27,146 nucleotides of DNA. It comes from Bacteroidia bacterium. GTDB lineage: Bacteria; Bacteroidota; Bacteroidia; Bacteroidales; UBA932. Positions 7,851 through 15,898 of the stretch are shown here, piece after piece (within the stretch, counting starts at the first letter, position 1; each line of letters starts with the position of its first letter). A program made the position numbers and the translations under genes. The notes under the pieces were generated by a model. The model had not been told where the DNA came from and made no database searches. It saw only the letters and a program-made list of their open reading frames with translations. Location of the stretch: NCBI GenBank assembly GCA_021153285.1, contig JAGKTT010000029.1:1-27146 (forward strand), given 5' to 3'.

Positions 7851-8756
7851 ATGAAAAAGATTTTTACTATAATACTGACACTGCTTATTTGCACATCCCT
7901 CTCTGCTGCACCGCTTGAGAAGGATAGAAAAGAACGCAAGCCAAAGAAGAAGGCCGGCAAACTGGAGATGCTTCAGAAGGAGCTGATAAGAGGTGCGGAC
8001 ACTCTGACTGATGAATTTCTTGATACCGTAGTTGTCAAGAAGGCCCTTGTGGTGAATGATTATTCGCTTATCGGAATTCAGTACGGAGCAGGTCTGAGCA
8101 GTGTTATGTGGAACCCCCGACAGGAGCAGAAGATGGTCTTTTCTCCTGTAAACGTAGGATTCACATACACAAAATACGGTCAGATGTTTGCGATGCCTTT
8201 TTTCGCATTCAAAGGTGGCGTATTTTTTACTAAAGAGGGCTACGAATTTGAATATAATGAAGAATATGACTACACCTATAAGATAGAAGGTGCAGAGAAA
8301 GCCATTATGGATGTCGTGGAAGTGCCACTTTTTTTCCAGTTTCATTACGACACCTGGAATTTCAAATTTCTTGCTGAAATCGGTTGCTTTGGAGGATACA
8401 GAATCGGCATACAACGTTTTCCCGGCAAGACCGGATATGTAAATCCCGATCTTGAGCACAATTTCAAGGACACTGACAACAGATTTGACTATGGAATCAA
8501 AGGAGGAGCCGGATTTGCTCTGGTATTCGATCCGTTCGAGATCCACATTATGGCACATTATAAACATTCGTTTTCGTCCCTCTACGAACCGGATCATTAC
8601 AGCCAATACTACTACAGATTCGCATATCCATCTAATATAGTTGTGTCAGCTGGAGTATTTTTCCAACTCAGCAAGAGAACGGGAAAGACAAAGGCCGAAC
8701 TTAAGAAACAAGCAAAATCAATGGTTTATGGAGACAATCTCGGTCAAGGTAGGTAA
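7851..8756 (+). CDS. Outer-membrane beta-barrel protein (PorT-like)
   Basis: A 301-residue protein with a clear signal peptide (MKKIFTIILTLLICTSLSA). A lysine-rich linker (about residues 24-45) is followed by alternating polar/aromatic strands typical of a small outer-membrane barrel (YSLIGIQYGAGLSSVMW, VNVGFTYTKYGQMFAMPFFAFKGGVFF, YDYGIKGGAGFALVFDPFEIHIMAHYKHSF, NIVVSAGVFFQLS). The pattern agrees with the Bacteroidota outer-membrane beta-barrel/PorT family, but I cannot show orthology to PorT of the type IX secretion system, and no other T9SS gene is nearby. The 3' end overlaps the start of ispG by 29 nt in another frame, so the two are probably translationally coupled. Confidence 0.75.
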   Translation: MKKIFTIILTLLICTSLSAAPLEKDRKERKPKKKAGKLEMLQKELIRGADTLTDEFLDTVVVKKALVVNDYSLIGIQYGAGLSSVMWNPRQEQKMVFSPVNVGFTYTKYGQMFAMPFFAFKGGVFFTKEGYEFEYNEEYDYTYKIEGAEKAIMDVVEVPLFFQFHYDTWNFKFLAEIGCFGGYRIGIQRFPGKTGYVNPDLEHNFKDTDNRFDYGIKGGAGFALVFDPFEIHIMAHYKHSFSSLYEPDHYSQYYYRFAYPSNIVVSAGVFFQLSKRTGKTKAELKKQAKSMVYGDNLGQGR

Positions 8757-10017
8757 CATATTTATAGGAAGTGCTCATCCGATAGTCGTTCAGACTATGT
8801 GCAACACCCACACCTCGGATGTTCAGGCATCGGTAGATCAATGCAGGAAGCTTGCTGCAGCCGGAGCCCAGATCATAAGACTTACTGTTCCATCATTGGC
8901 ACAGGTAGAGAATCTGAAGGAGATCAGGAATATCCTGCGTGCAGAGGGTATTGATACCCCGCTCGTTGCAGACGTGCACTTCTCATCGGAAATTGCGATT
9001 GCAGCTGCGTCCGTAGTAGAGAAAGTCAGAATCAATCCAGGAAACTTCCATAAAGATCACGATAAGGCCCGAGAACAATTCGCACGTCTGGTAGAAGTCT
9101 GCAAAGCAAACGGAACCGCCATCAGAATCGGCCTGAACCACGGTTCACTTGGCGAGCGCATCACCAATCTTTATGGCAATACCCCACTGGCAATGAAAGA
9201 AGCCGTTAAAGAGTGGCTGGATATGTGCGTTGAAAATGATTTTTACAATGTCGTAGTATCTCTGAAAGCATCTAACACTTTTGTTATGGTAGAGGCTTAT
9301 CGTCTGCTGGCCAAGCAGATGCAGGAAGATGGCATTGTTTTCCCTCTTCATCTTGGAGTTACTGAAGCAGGTAATGGGGACAGCGGCAGAATCAAGTCCG
9401 CAGTGGGTATTTCAGCACTTCTCTCTGAAGGGATCGGCAATACCATAAGAGTCTCACTGACTGAAGATCCTGTCAATGAGATCCCTGTAGCAAAATATCT
9501 GGCAGACAGATATGACCATCTGCTGCATTCTACAATGAGTTCTCTTACACTTGACGGTAAGAAAGCAGTTGCCTCATATAGCGCATCTTCAAGAGAAAGA
9601 CTTATCCTTGACTTCGCCTGCGATTTCGGAAAACGTCTTCTTGACAAAGAACTCGACGAAGTAGTGCTTGCAGATTGTGAAGAAGGAGAATATCTGGCTG
9701 ATGAACTTATGCAGGCAGCAAGACGCCGTTTCTATAGACCTGAATATATTGCCTGCCCAGGATGCGGACGTACAATGTATAATCTGGAAGGCACATTTGA
9801 AGAAGTGAAGCGTCGTACAGCTCATCTGAAAGGAATGGTGATAGCTGTTATGGGATGTATAGTCAATGGCCCTGGTGAAATGGCTGACGCTGACTGGGGA
9901 TATGTAGGAGAAGGCAACGGTAAGGTGTCCATCTACAAAGGTAAAGAGCCAGTCCTACGACACGTGCCGGAAGATGAAGCAATCGACAGACTTCTGGAAC
10001 TGATAGAAAACAAGTAA
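8728..10017 (+). CDS. ispG: (E)-4-hydroxy-3-methylbut-2-enyl-diphosphate synthase IspG
   Basis: IspG converts MEcPP to HMBPP, the penultimate step of the non-mevalonate isoprenoid pathway, using a [4Fe-4S] cluster. The TIM-barrel part (residues 1-258) has VGNIFIGSAHPIVVQTMCNT, VADVHF, RINPGN and LHLGVTEAG. The C-terminal part has the cluster ligands Cys343, Cys346, Cys377 and Glu384 (ACPGCGRT, GCIVNGPGE). Between them lie about 78 residues (262-339) that are absent from the short E. coli form (about 370 aa) and much shorter than the inserted domain of the long form usual in Bacteroidota (about 600 aa). I chose ATG 8728; it overlaps the barrel gene by 29 nt. An upstream in-frame TTG at 8641 would add 29 unconserved residues. 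Confidence 0.95.
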   Translation: METISVKVGNIFIGSAHPIVVQTMCNTHTSDVQASVDQCRKLAAAGAQIIRLTVPSLAQVENLKEIRNILRAEGIDTPLVADVHFSSEIAIAAASVVEKVRINPGNFHKDHDKAREQFARLVEVCKANGTAIRIGLNHGSLGERITNLYGNTPLAMKEAVKEWLDMCVENDFYNVVVSLKASNTFVMVEAYRLLAKQMQEDGIVFPLHLGVTEAGNGDSGRIKSAVGISALLSEGIGNTIRVSLTEDPVNEIPVAKYLADRYDHLLHSTMSSLTLDGKKAVASYSASSRERLILDFACDFGKRLLDKELDEVVLADCEEGEYLADELMQAARRRFYRPEYIACPGCGRTMYNLEGTFEEVKRRTAHLKGMVIAVMGCIVNGPGEMADADWGYVGEGNGKVSIYKGKEPVLRHVPEDEAIDRLLELIENK

Positions 10018-10022
10018 AATAA

Positions 10023-10050
10023 AAGGCAGATGTCATCAGTCATCTGCCTT
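10023..10050. terminator. Terminator hairpin between ispG and the converging operon
   Basis: AAGGCAGATG (10023-10032) and CATCTGCCTT (10041-10050) form a perfect 10-bp stem around an 8-nt loop. On the minus strand the stem is followed by a T-rich run (TTTATTTTAC), the better terminator direction; on the plus strand the tail is weaker (AATTATCTCTTT). The right arm and part of the loop are also the last codons of the CNNM gene, whose stop is at 10036-10038. Confidence 0.75.
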
Positions 10051-11085
10051 AATTATCTCTTTCTGAGCCTTTTCCCACTGGTCCTTGGCATATTCCTGCA
10101 TATCGACCACTTCATCCTTTTCATCTACAATCTCCTGTCCGAGCATTGTCTCTATGACATCTTCCATTGTCACGATTCCTCTAAGCGAACCGTATTCATC
10201 GAGGATTGCTGAGATATGTTCCTTCTTTTCCAGAAGCTTTTCCCATATGTCTGCGACCGTATCCTCTTCTTCAAATGTCATAATCGGACGGATAATATCA
10301 TTCAGAGGAGCGGAGAAATTATCTTCAGCCATTTTCTCAAGGACTTCAGAGCGGAGAACATATCCTACCACATACTCATCATTTTCCTCATCGTAAACCA
10401 GAATACGTGAATGCGTATTGTCACTGTCATAGAATTCCTTGATGGTCATACTGCCTGGTACCATTTCCACGACCACACTCGGAGTCATAATCTCGTGAGC
10501 AGTGACCTCGTCAAGTTTCAGCAGATTCTGGATCATCTTCTTTTCCTCAGTCTCGATCACCTCTTCTTCAGTCGCCACACTCACCATTGCTGAGATATCT
10601 TCTCTGCTGACACTTACCTGATTGGACTTTGATGATATAAGCTTCTGCATTTTCTCAAGCACCCAGACCAATGGGAATGTAATGAATATCATCGCATTGA
10701 TGATTACAGAGGCAGAAAGAGCCAGCGAGCGCCAATAACTGGTACCAATGGTCTTAGGAATGATTTCAGAAAAAATAAGTATAGCCAGGGTAAAGATCGT
10801 CGAGAATATTCCCACGACTGCATCACCATAAACTTCATATACAAGAGAACCGACAATAGATGCACCTACGGTATTGGCTATTGTATTCAAGCAGAGGATA
10901 GCTGATATCGGTCTGTCAGGATTCTGTTTAAGTCTTTTGAGCCTTGAAGCTCCTTTCACTCCTTGCTCTTCCAGACCTGTTATATATGACAATGGTGTGG
11001 ATAGAAGAGTAGCTTCAAGCATTGAGCAGAGTGCTGATAACAGCACAGAGATCAACATTATTATATATATCAATTGTTCTGCCAT
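10036..11085 (-). CDS. CNNM/CBS-domain membrane protein (HlyC/CorC-like family)
   Basis: The 349-residue protein has an N-terminal CNNM (DUF21) transmembrane domain of about 150 residues, including SMLEATLLSTPLSYI, NTIANTVGASIVGSLVYEVYGD and FSEIIPKTIG. A linker and a pair of CBS domains follow (VTAHEIMTPSVVVEMVPGSM ... IDYGSLRGIVT-like segment EYGSLRGIVTMEDVIETMLG, about residues 190-320). The usual C-terminal CorC_HlyC domain is not visible; the chain ends in an acidic/basic tail. Relatives are Mg2+/Co2+ efflux or resistance proteins, and the older name hemolysin is misleading. Ion specificity is inferred from family only. It lies 4 nt after psd and is probably cotranscribed with it. Confidence 0.9.
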   Translation of the reverse strand: MAEQLIYIIMLISVLLSALCSMLEATLLSTPLSYITGLEEQGVKGASRLKRLKQNPDRPISAILCLNTIANTVGASIVGSLVYEVYGDAVVGIFSTIFTLAILIFSEIIPKTIGTSYWRSLALSASVIINAMIFITFPLVWVLEKMQKLISSKSNQVSVSREDISAMVSVATEEEVIETEEKKMIQNLLKLDEVTAHEIMTPSVVVEMVPGSMTIKEFYDSDNTHSRILVYDEENDEYVVGYVLRSEVLEKMAEDNFSAPLNDIIRPIMTFEEEDTVADIWEKLLEKKEHISAILDEYGSLRGIVTMEDVIETMLGQEIVDEKDEVVDMQEYAKDQWEKAQKEIIKADD

Positions 11086-11089
11086 AACT

Positions 11090-11746
11090 CTATTTACGAA
11101 GATCCGCTATTACTGTCTCGCAAGCCCTTACGTGATCTCCCAACTTAACCTTGATCTCTGCATCAAGCGGAAAAAACATATCGATTCTGGATCCGAACTT
11201 GATAACACCGCACTGGTCACCTTTAATTTCAGCATTTCCAGGCTGAGCATATGTTACGATTCTTCTGGCAAATGTGCCGGCAATCTGTTTGAAGAAGACA
11301 TCACCATAAGGGCTGCTGATAGCTACAGAAGAATGTTCATTCAGTTCCGACGCCTTAGGCAGAAATGCAAGCATATATTTACCAGGATGATACTTGTAAT
11401 ATGAAACTTCTCCTGTAACAGGCCAATAATTGACGTGAACATTGAAGAAATCCATATAGATGGAAACCTGGAGACACTCTCCCTTTACATATTCTTCCTC
11501 ATATACCTTTTCTATAATGACGATCTTTCCGTCAGCGACGGAAGTAACCACATTATCTCCCGGTACCGTTGTACGAGATGGTACTCTGAAGAAAAAGAGT
11601 GAGAATCCCATAAGGGTAACAGGAATTATGCTCAATAGGTATGAGACAATCGGAATAGGAATAAAGCGCATCATCAGATAGGTCAATGGTGCGCAGATTA
11701 TCCAAATAAAAAATATTGTACTGTAACAGTCTTTCTGTATTATCAT
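11090..11746 (-). CDS. psd: Phosphatidylserine decarboxylase proenzyme
   Basis: This 218-residue short-type enzyme turns phosphatidylserine into phosphatidylethanolamine at the inner membrane. Two hydrophobic segments occupy residues about 10-53. VPGDNVVTSVADGKIV, FNVHVNYWPVTGEV and the self-cleavage site KFGSRIDMF (Gly185-Ser186, where Ser becomes the pyruvoyl group) are all present. I chose ATG at 11746-11744. A longer reading from TTG at 11785 would start on the -33 promoter element and run through the -7 element, so it is unlikely. With cdsA just upstream on the same strand, this places two phospholipid-synthesis steps side by side; the serine transferase is not in the window. Confidence 0.95.
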   Translation of the reverse strand: MIIQKDCYSTIFFIWIICAPLTYLMMRFIPIPIVSYLLSIIPVTLMGFSLFFFRVPSRTTVPGDNVVTSVADGKIVIIEKVYEEEYVKGECLQVSIYMDFFNVHVNYWPVTGEVSYYKYHPGKYMLAFLPKASELNEHSSVAISSPYGDVFFKQIAGTFARRIVTYAQPGNAEIKGDQCGVIKFGSRIDMFFPLDAEIKVKLGDHVRACETVIADLRK

Positions 11747-11754
11747 AACGGGTG

Positions 11755-11785
11755 CAAAAGTAGCTAAAAAAAGGCAATCAACCAA
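11755..11785 (-). promoter_or_regulatory. Bacteroidota-type promoter for psd
   Basis: On the minus strand TTG (plus 11783-11785), a 20-nt spacer and TACTTTTG (plus 11755-11762) match the phylum consensus. The ATG at 11746 is only 8 nt further on, giving a nearly leaderless transcript. The promoter allows psd and the CNNM gene to be expressed separately from rsfS-ftsH-cdsA, and it decides the psd start codon. Confidence 0.6.
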
Positions 11786-11799
11786 AAGTACTTGCTATA

Positions 11800-12630
11800 T
11801 CAAAGTACATTCATAACGACCAGATAGATAATACCTATAGGAATAGCTATCAATGCACTGTCAAACCTGTCAAGAAGTCCTCCGTGACCAGGAATGATTG
11901 TACCCGAATCCTTTACATCATAATGCCTCTTCCACTGTGATTCTATAAGGTCACCGTAAACGCCTGTCACAGATAACAGCAAGGCTAAAGATATACAGTG
12001 GATCAGATCAAAACAGAAAATACCGAAATAATGAAGGACAACAGCTACACCGGCTGCAGTCAGGATACCACCCCAGAATCCTATCCAGGATTTCTTAGGT
12101 GAAATGGATGGAAAGAGTTTCTTTCCATATTTCTGTCCCAGAGTGATTCCGAAAATATAGGCTCCGACATCAGTTCCCCAGATTATCGCAAAGAAACAGA
12201 GCAACAGAATTCCGTCGAATTCTCCTTCTGCATTGAATACGGCAAAGTTCAGGACCGACCAAGGCACAGCGATATAAAGAAGCGCAGCATACAGGTTCGA
12301 GAATTTGTCGAAACGGCTTTTATCCTTGACATACAATGAGTTGATCATCAGAATGAAAACCGGTATGAATGCAAGGATTACAAGTCTGCCGGGAAATTCA
12401 AACCCTTTGTAGAGATAAGTCAATGTAAAAAGAGTGGCTCCCGCAAGGATCGAAAGGATCTGCGAGAACCAGTAATTCTTTCCACAGGTCATCTTCAGAA
12501 ACTCACCCATCATTATGACAAGCGACAGAAGCATAACCGTTCCGAAAACATATTTGTTGGTGAGGAGCGCAGCAAGCATTATCACTAAGAATCCTGCACC
12601 TGATATAGTTCTTTTTATAAAATTATTCAT
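11800..12630 (-). CDS. cdsA: Phosphatidate cytidylyltransferase CdsA
   Basis: The 276-residue integral membrane enzyme makes CDP-diacylglycerol from phosphatidate and CTP, the branch point of phospholipid synthesis. About eight hydrophobic segments are visible. The family signature is intact at residues 231-255 (SQWKRHYDVKDSGTIIPGHG followed by GLLDR), with the Lys-Asp and His-Gly-Gly core. The upstream WGTDVGAYIFG and SPKKSWIGFWGG motifs are also typical. It follows ftsH with a 27-nt gap and precedes psd with a 53-nt gap that holds the psd promoter. Confidence 0.97.
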   Translation of the reverse strand: MNNFIKRTISGAGFLVIMLAALLTNKYVFGTVMLLSLVIMMGEFLKMTCGKNYWFSQILSILAGATLFTLTYLYKGFEFPGRLVILAFIPVFILMINSLYVKDKSRFDKFSNLYAALLYIAVPWSVLNFAVFNAEGEFDGILLLCFFAIIWGTDVGAYIFGITLGQKYGKKLFPSISPKKSWIGFWGGILTAAGVAVVLHYFGIFCFDLIHCISLALLLSVTGVYGDLIESQWKRHYDVKDSGTIIPGHGGLLDRFDSALIAIPIGIIYLVVMNVL

Positions 12631-12657
12631 AAGCCATTAGGTTAGAGTGCAGGGGAA

Positions 12658-14634
12658 CTACTCCTGTCCCACCTGCGTAGCGACCTCTTCAGGATCCTTC
12701 GGAAGTTCTTCACCGGACTTTGCACCGGCTCTAGGTCCGAAGATTCTTTCCAGATCATCTGCAAAGATAACTTCTTTCTCCAATAATAGCTCAGCTAACT
12801 GGGTAAATCCATCAAAATTATCTTTAAGAATACGCTCGGTACGATCGTGAATCATAACTATAAGGTCCTTTACTTCCTTATCGATAAGTTCTGCAGTCTT
12901 CTCACTGTATGGCTTGGTCAGGTCATATCCACGAGCTCCAGTGGAATCAAAGAACGAAATTGTTCCTACCTTTTCGCTCATACCATAATAGCTTACCATT
13001 CCGTATGCCATCTTGGTAAGACGCTCCAGATCGTTCAAAGCTCCTGTTGACGGTTGTCCGTTGATGATTTCCTCAGCTACTCGTCCTGCGACAAGGGAAC
13101 ACATCTCATCGAGCATCTGGTCTCTCGTTACCAGCTGACGCTCTTCCGGAAGATACCAGGCAGCACCAAGTGCCTGTCCACGCGGCACGATTGTAACCTT
13201 GAAAAGAGGGTTTGCATTTGGAAGCAGCCAGCTTACCGTAGCGTGTCCAGCCTCGTGGTGTGCGATAGACCTCTTTTCCTGAGGAGTGATGATCTTAGAC
13301 TTTCTTTCCAGACCTCCGACGATTCTGTCCACAGCATCAAGGAAGTCCTGCTTTTCTATTGCAGACTTATCCTTTCTCGCTGCAGTAAGAGCAGCTTCAT
13401 TACAAACATTGGCGATATCTGCTCCTGAGAATCCCGGAGTATGCTTTGCCAGGAATTCAAGGTCAAAATCCTCGGCAAGTTTCAGTCCTCTGAGATGAAC
13501 TGTGAATATTTCTTCTCTTTCCTTCAGATCAGGAAGATCCACGTGTATCTGTCGGTCAAATCGTCCGGCACGCATCAGCGCCTTATCAAGGATATCTGCT
13601 CTGTTGGTTGCGGCAAGTATGATCACGCCAGAATTAGAACCGAAGCCATCCATTTCCGTAAGAAGCTGATTCAAAGTATTTTCTCGCTCGTCATTGGAAG
13701 AAAAGCCAGCATTCTTACTTCTCGCACGACCCACGGCATCGATCTCATCTATGAAGACGATGCAAGGGGACTTCTCCTTTGCCTGACGGAAGAGGTCACG
13801 TACACGTGAAGCACCTACGCCGACAAACATTTCCACGAAATCTGATCCGGAAATGGAGAAGAAAGGCACATCTGCCTCTCCAGCTACTGCTTTGGCAAGA
13901 AGAGTCTTACCTGTACCAGGAGGGCCTACAAGAAGGGCACCCTTAGGAATCTTTCCGCCGAGAGCCGTATATTTTTTAGGATTCTTAAGGAAATCCACGA
14001 TTTCCATCACCTCATCCTTAGCTCCATACAGACCGGCAACATCCTTGAATGTAACCTTTATGCTGTTTTTTTCTGCAAGCTTACCTGTAGCCTTGCCAAC
14101 ATTGAAAATTCCTCCCGGGCCTCCAGGACCGCCGCCTCCCATATTGCGGTTCATTCCTCTGAACATAAAGACCCACATCAGGATCAGAAGAACAGGGAAA
14201 ATCAGCCACTCGAGTATTCCCCATATACTCTCGTGATTCTCGATGATCACCTTTACCTGCTGATCGGCCGGAAGCTGTTCATTGAGCTCTCCGAACATTT
14301 CCTCTGCATTGAAGCTTCCTGATACAAGAAAAATGAAATGCGGCGACTTATTCGGGACTTTACCTCCGAACTTGTCAGCATATTTCTCGACCTTGTCAGC
14401 CTTCATCGTCACACGTCCTTCGTACTCGTTACGTATGAAGACGACTTCCTTGATATCACCATCGAGCCATTGCTGTCTGACTTCAGCCCATTCCTCTTTC
14501 TGAGGATTGGCCGCGCCACCCTGATTGAAGAACATATATCCTATGCCAAAGAGCAGAAGGATATATATCCAGGATACATTAAAACGGATTCTCACAGGCT
14601 TTTTCCCGTGAGGTGCATTATTGTTTTCTGACAT
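12658..14634 (-). CDS. ftsH: ATP-dependent zinc metalloprotease FtsH
   Basis: This 658-residue membrane-bound AAA+ protease degrades misfolded membrane proteins and selected regulators. Two transmembrane segments (about 22-37 and 139-158) flank a periplasmic domain, and a Gly-rich linker (165-175) follows. The AAA module has GPPGTGKT (237-244), FIDEID (294-299) and the second region of homology ending RAGRFDRQ. The protease domain has the zinc motif HEAGH (460-464). All key residues are present and the length is normal. It lies between rsfS (14-nt gap) and cdsA (27-nt gap), an arrangement that is common in Bacteroidota as far as I recall. Confidence 0.98.
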   Translation of the reverse strand: MSENNNAPHGKKPVRIRFNVSWIYILLLFGIGYMFFNQGGAANPQKEEWAEVRQQWLDGDIKEVVFIRNEYEGRVTMKADKVEKYADKFGGKVPNKSPHFIFLVSGSFNAEEMFGELNEQLPADQQVKVIIENHESIWGILEWLIFPVLLILMWVFMFRGMNRNMGGGGPGGPGGIFNVGKATGKLAEKNSIKVTFKDVAGLYGAKDEVMEIVDFLKNPKKYTALGGKIPKGALLVGPPGTGKTLLAKAVAGEADVPFFSISGSDFVEMFVGVGASRVRDLFRQAKEKSPCIVFIDEIDAVGRARSKNAGFSSNDERENTLNQLLTEMDGFGSNSGVIILAATNRADILDKALMRAGRFDRQIHVDLPDLKEREEIFTVHLRGLKLAEDFDLEFLAKHTPGFSGADIANVCNEAALTAARKDKSAIEKQDFLDAVDRIVGGLERKSKIITPQEKRSIAHHEAGHATVSWLLPNANPLFKVTIVPRGQALGAAWYLPEERQLVTRDQMLDEMCSLVAGRVAEEIINGQPSTGALNDLERLTKMAYGMVSYYGMSEKVGTISFFDSTGARGYDLTKPYSEKTAELIDKEVKDLIVMIHDRTERILKDNFDGFTQLAELLLEKEVIFADDLERIFGPRAGAKSGEELPKDPEEVATQVGQE

Positions 14635-14648
14635 ATTTTCTGTATTGA

Positions 14649-14996
14649 TTAGTCTTCGTATGCTGTTCTCTCAGCATCAGCCCAAAGCTCTTCGAGACGA
14701 TAGAACGCTCTGTAAGGTGTCTGGAATACGTGTACGACGATATCTCCGTAATCAAGTATCACCCAGAATGCATTCTCCTTACCCTGTGCACGTGCCACCT
14801 TTCTTTTGCACTTCTCTATCATTCTGTCCTCGATATTATCTGCAATTGCCACGACTGCAGGAGTAGAATCTGCATTACAAACTATGAAATGATCTGAAAT
14901 TGCTGTTCCGATCGATCTGAGGTCAAGCGATACCACATCCTGTCCTTTCTTTTCAAGCATCGCATCTGCAATGACCTTAAGTTCTTTGTTTTCCAT
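14649..14996 (-). CDS. rsfS: Ribosomal silencing factor RsfS
   Basis: The 115-residue protein binds ribosomal protein uL14 and blocks subunit joining when nutrients are scarce. Family features are visible: VIADAMLEKKGQDVVSLDLRSIGTAISDHFIVCNADS, a VARAQGKENAFWVILDYGDIVVHVF segment (typically GxxxxxWVLLDYGDVVVHVF), and the closing YRLEELWADAE. Length is typical. It is the first gene of the rsfS-ftsH-cdsA run and is divergent from birA, with both promoters inside a 65-nt gap. Confidence 0.96.
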   Translation of the reverse strand: MENKELKVIADAMLEKKGQDVVSLDLRSIGTAISDHFIVCNADSTPAVVAIADNIEDRMIEKCKRKVARAQGKENAFWVILDYGDIVVHVFQTPYRAFYRLEELWADAERTAYED

Positions 14997-15012
14997 ATAT
15001 TGATTTAATTGT

Positions 15013-15020
15013 TAATTTTG
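15013..15020 (+). promoter_or_regulatory. Probable -7 element of the birA promoter
   Basis: TAATTTTG matches TAnnTTTG and would start birA transcription near 15027, leaving a leader of about 35 nt. The best TTG upstream (14986-14988) is 24 nt away, longer than the 19-20 nt at other promoters here, so the -33 element is weak. The motif lies inside a 12-bp palindrome (15015-15026). Confidence 0.4.
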
Positions 15021-15032
15021 CAAAATATCTTG

Positions 15033-15062
15033 CAAAGATAATCAAAATCCGCACCATTACAA
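15033..15062 (-). promoter_or_regulatory. Bacteroidota-type promoter for rsfS-ftsH-cdsA
   Basis: On the minus strand TTG (plus 15060-15062), 19 nt and TATCTTTG (plus 15033-15040) fit the consensus. The -33 element overlaps the birA start codon region, so the two divergent transcription units share control DNA. Predicted leader to the rsfS ATG at 14996 is about 30 nt. Confidence 0.55.
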
Positions 15063-15856
15063 TGAAGGCTGACATTATATGGCTTGGTTCGACCGATTCG
15101 ACAAATGAAGAGGCTAGAAGACGCATTTCTGACATTGACAATTTGTCAGTCCTGTCAGCATTGGAGCAGACATCCGGACGCGGACAAAGAGGCAACACCT
15201 GGTCAAGCGCCCCGGGAGAAAACCTGACATTCAGCATTGTCCTGAAATTTTCCATACCGGGAAATATCCGGGAGATACTGCCGGCTGTAAAGGCATACGA
15301 TCAATTCATCCTGACAGAGATCGCGTCTGTTTCTATGGTGCGTTTTCTTTACAGACACGGTATCGATGTACAAATCAAATGGCCGAATGACATCTACATC
15401 GGCCGCAGGAAAATTTGCGGAATGCTGATAGAGAATTCCATCAGAGGAAGTCATTTATCATCCAGCATCATCGGTATAGGACTGAATATCAATCAAAGAA
15501 ACTTTGATGTAAGCATTTCCAACCCCATATCAATGTCTTTTTGCAGACCAGAGGCGCATTTTGACATCCATCTGTGTCTGGAGGAATTTCTTGAAATATT
15601 CAATGACAATCTTTCCCGTTATCTTACATACACTACAGAAAACGAGAGAGATATAGTTTACAGAAATCTCAGACGTGAATACCTTTCAGATCTATGGCTG
15701 CTGAATGAACCGGCTGAATTTTATGATGTAACAGCTTCGAGAAAATTTCAAGGAATGATACGCGGTCTCTCCCCTGTGGGTCATATCTTGATTGAGGATA
15801 CTGAAAACGGCAGAGTCAGAGAATTCGCGTTCAAGGAAGTCAGTTACATTATTTGA
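15062..15856 (+). CDS. birA: Biotin--[acetyl-CoA-carboxylase] ligase BirA
   Basis: The 264-residue enzyme activates biotin with ATP and attaches it to the biotin carrier domain of carboxylases. The biotinyl-5'-AMP binding loop GRGQRGNTW (residues 39-47) and KWPNDIYIGRRKICGMLIE, with the catalytic-site lysine, are clear. A short C-terminal SH3-like cap (FQGMIRGLSPVGHILIED) follows. There is no N-terminal winged-helix domain, so it should be a monofunctional ligase and not a biotin repressor. It is divergent from rsfS and convergent with rpe. Start ATG 15062 gives the normal N-terminus (IIWLGSTDSTNEEA). Confidence 0.95.
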   Translation: MKADIIWLGSTDSTNEEARRRISDIDNLSVLSALEQTSGRGQRGNTWSSAPGENLTFSIVLKFSIPGNIREILPAVKAYDQFILTEIASVSMVRFLYRHGIDVQIKWPNDIYIGRRKICGMLIENSIRGSHLSSSIIGIGLNINQRNFDVSISNPISMSFCRPEAHFDIHLCLEEFLEIFNDNLSRYLTYTTENERDIVYRNLRREYLSDLWLLNEPAEFYDVTASRKFQGMIRGLSPVGHILIEDTENGRVREFAFKEVSYII

Positions 15857-15898
15857 TTCAGCCCGATCAACAGCAGCAGTATGATTCTTTTCAATAGC

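Noticed and set aside
7851..8756. Naming the barrel protein porT and inferring type IX secretion nearby
   Set aside because: Similarity at the level of a small outer-membrane barrel is not enough, and no other secretion-system gene is present in the window.
11747..11785. Upstream TTG start for psd adding 13 residues
   Set aside because: The promoter elements (11755-11762 and 11783-11785) lie in this stretch, so the transcript would not contain it.
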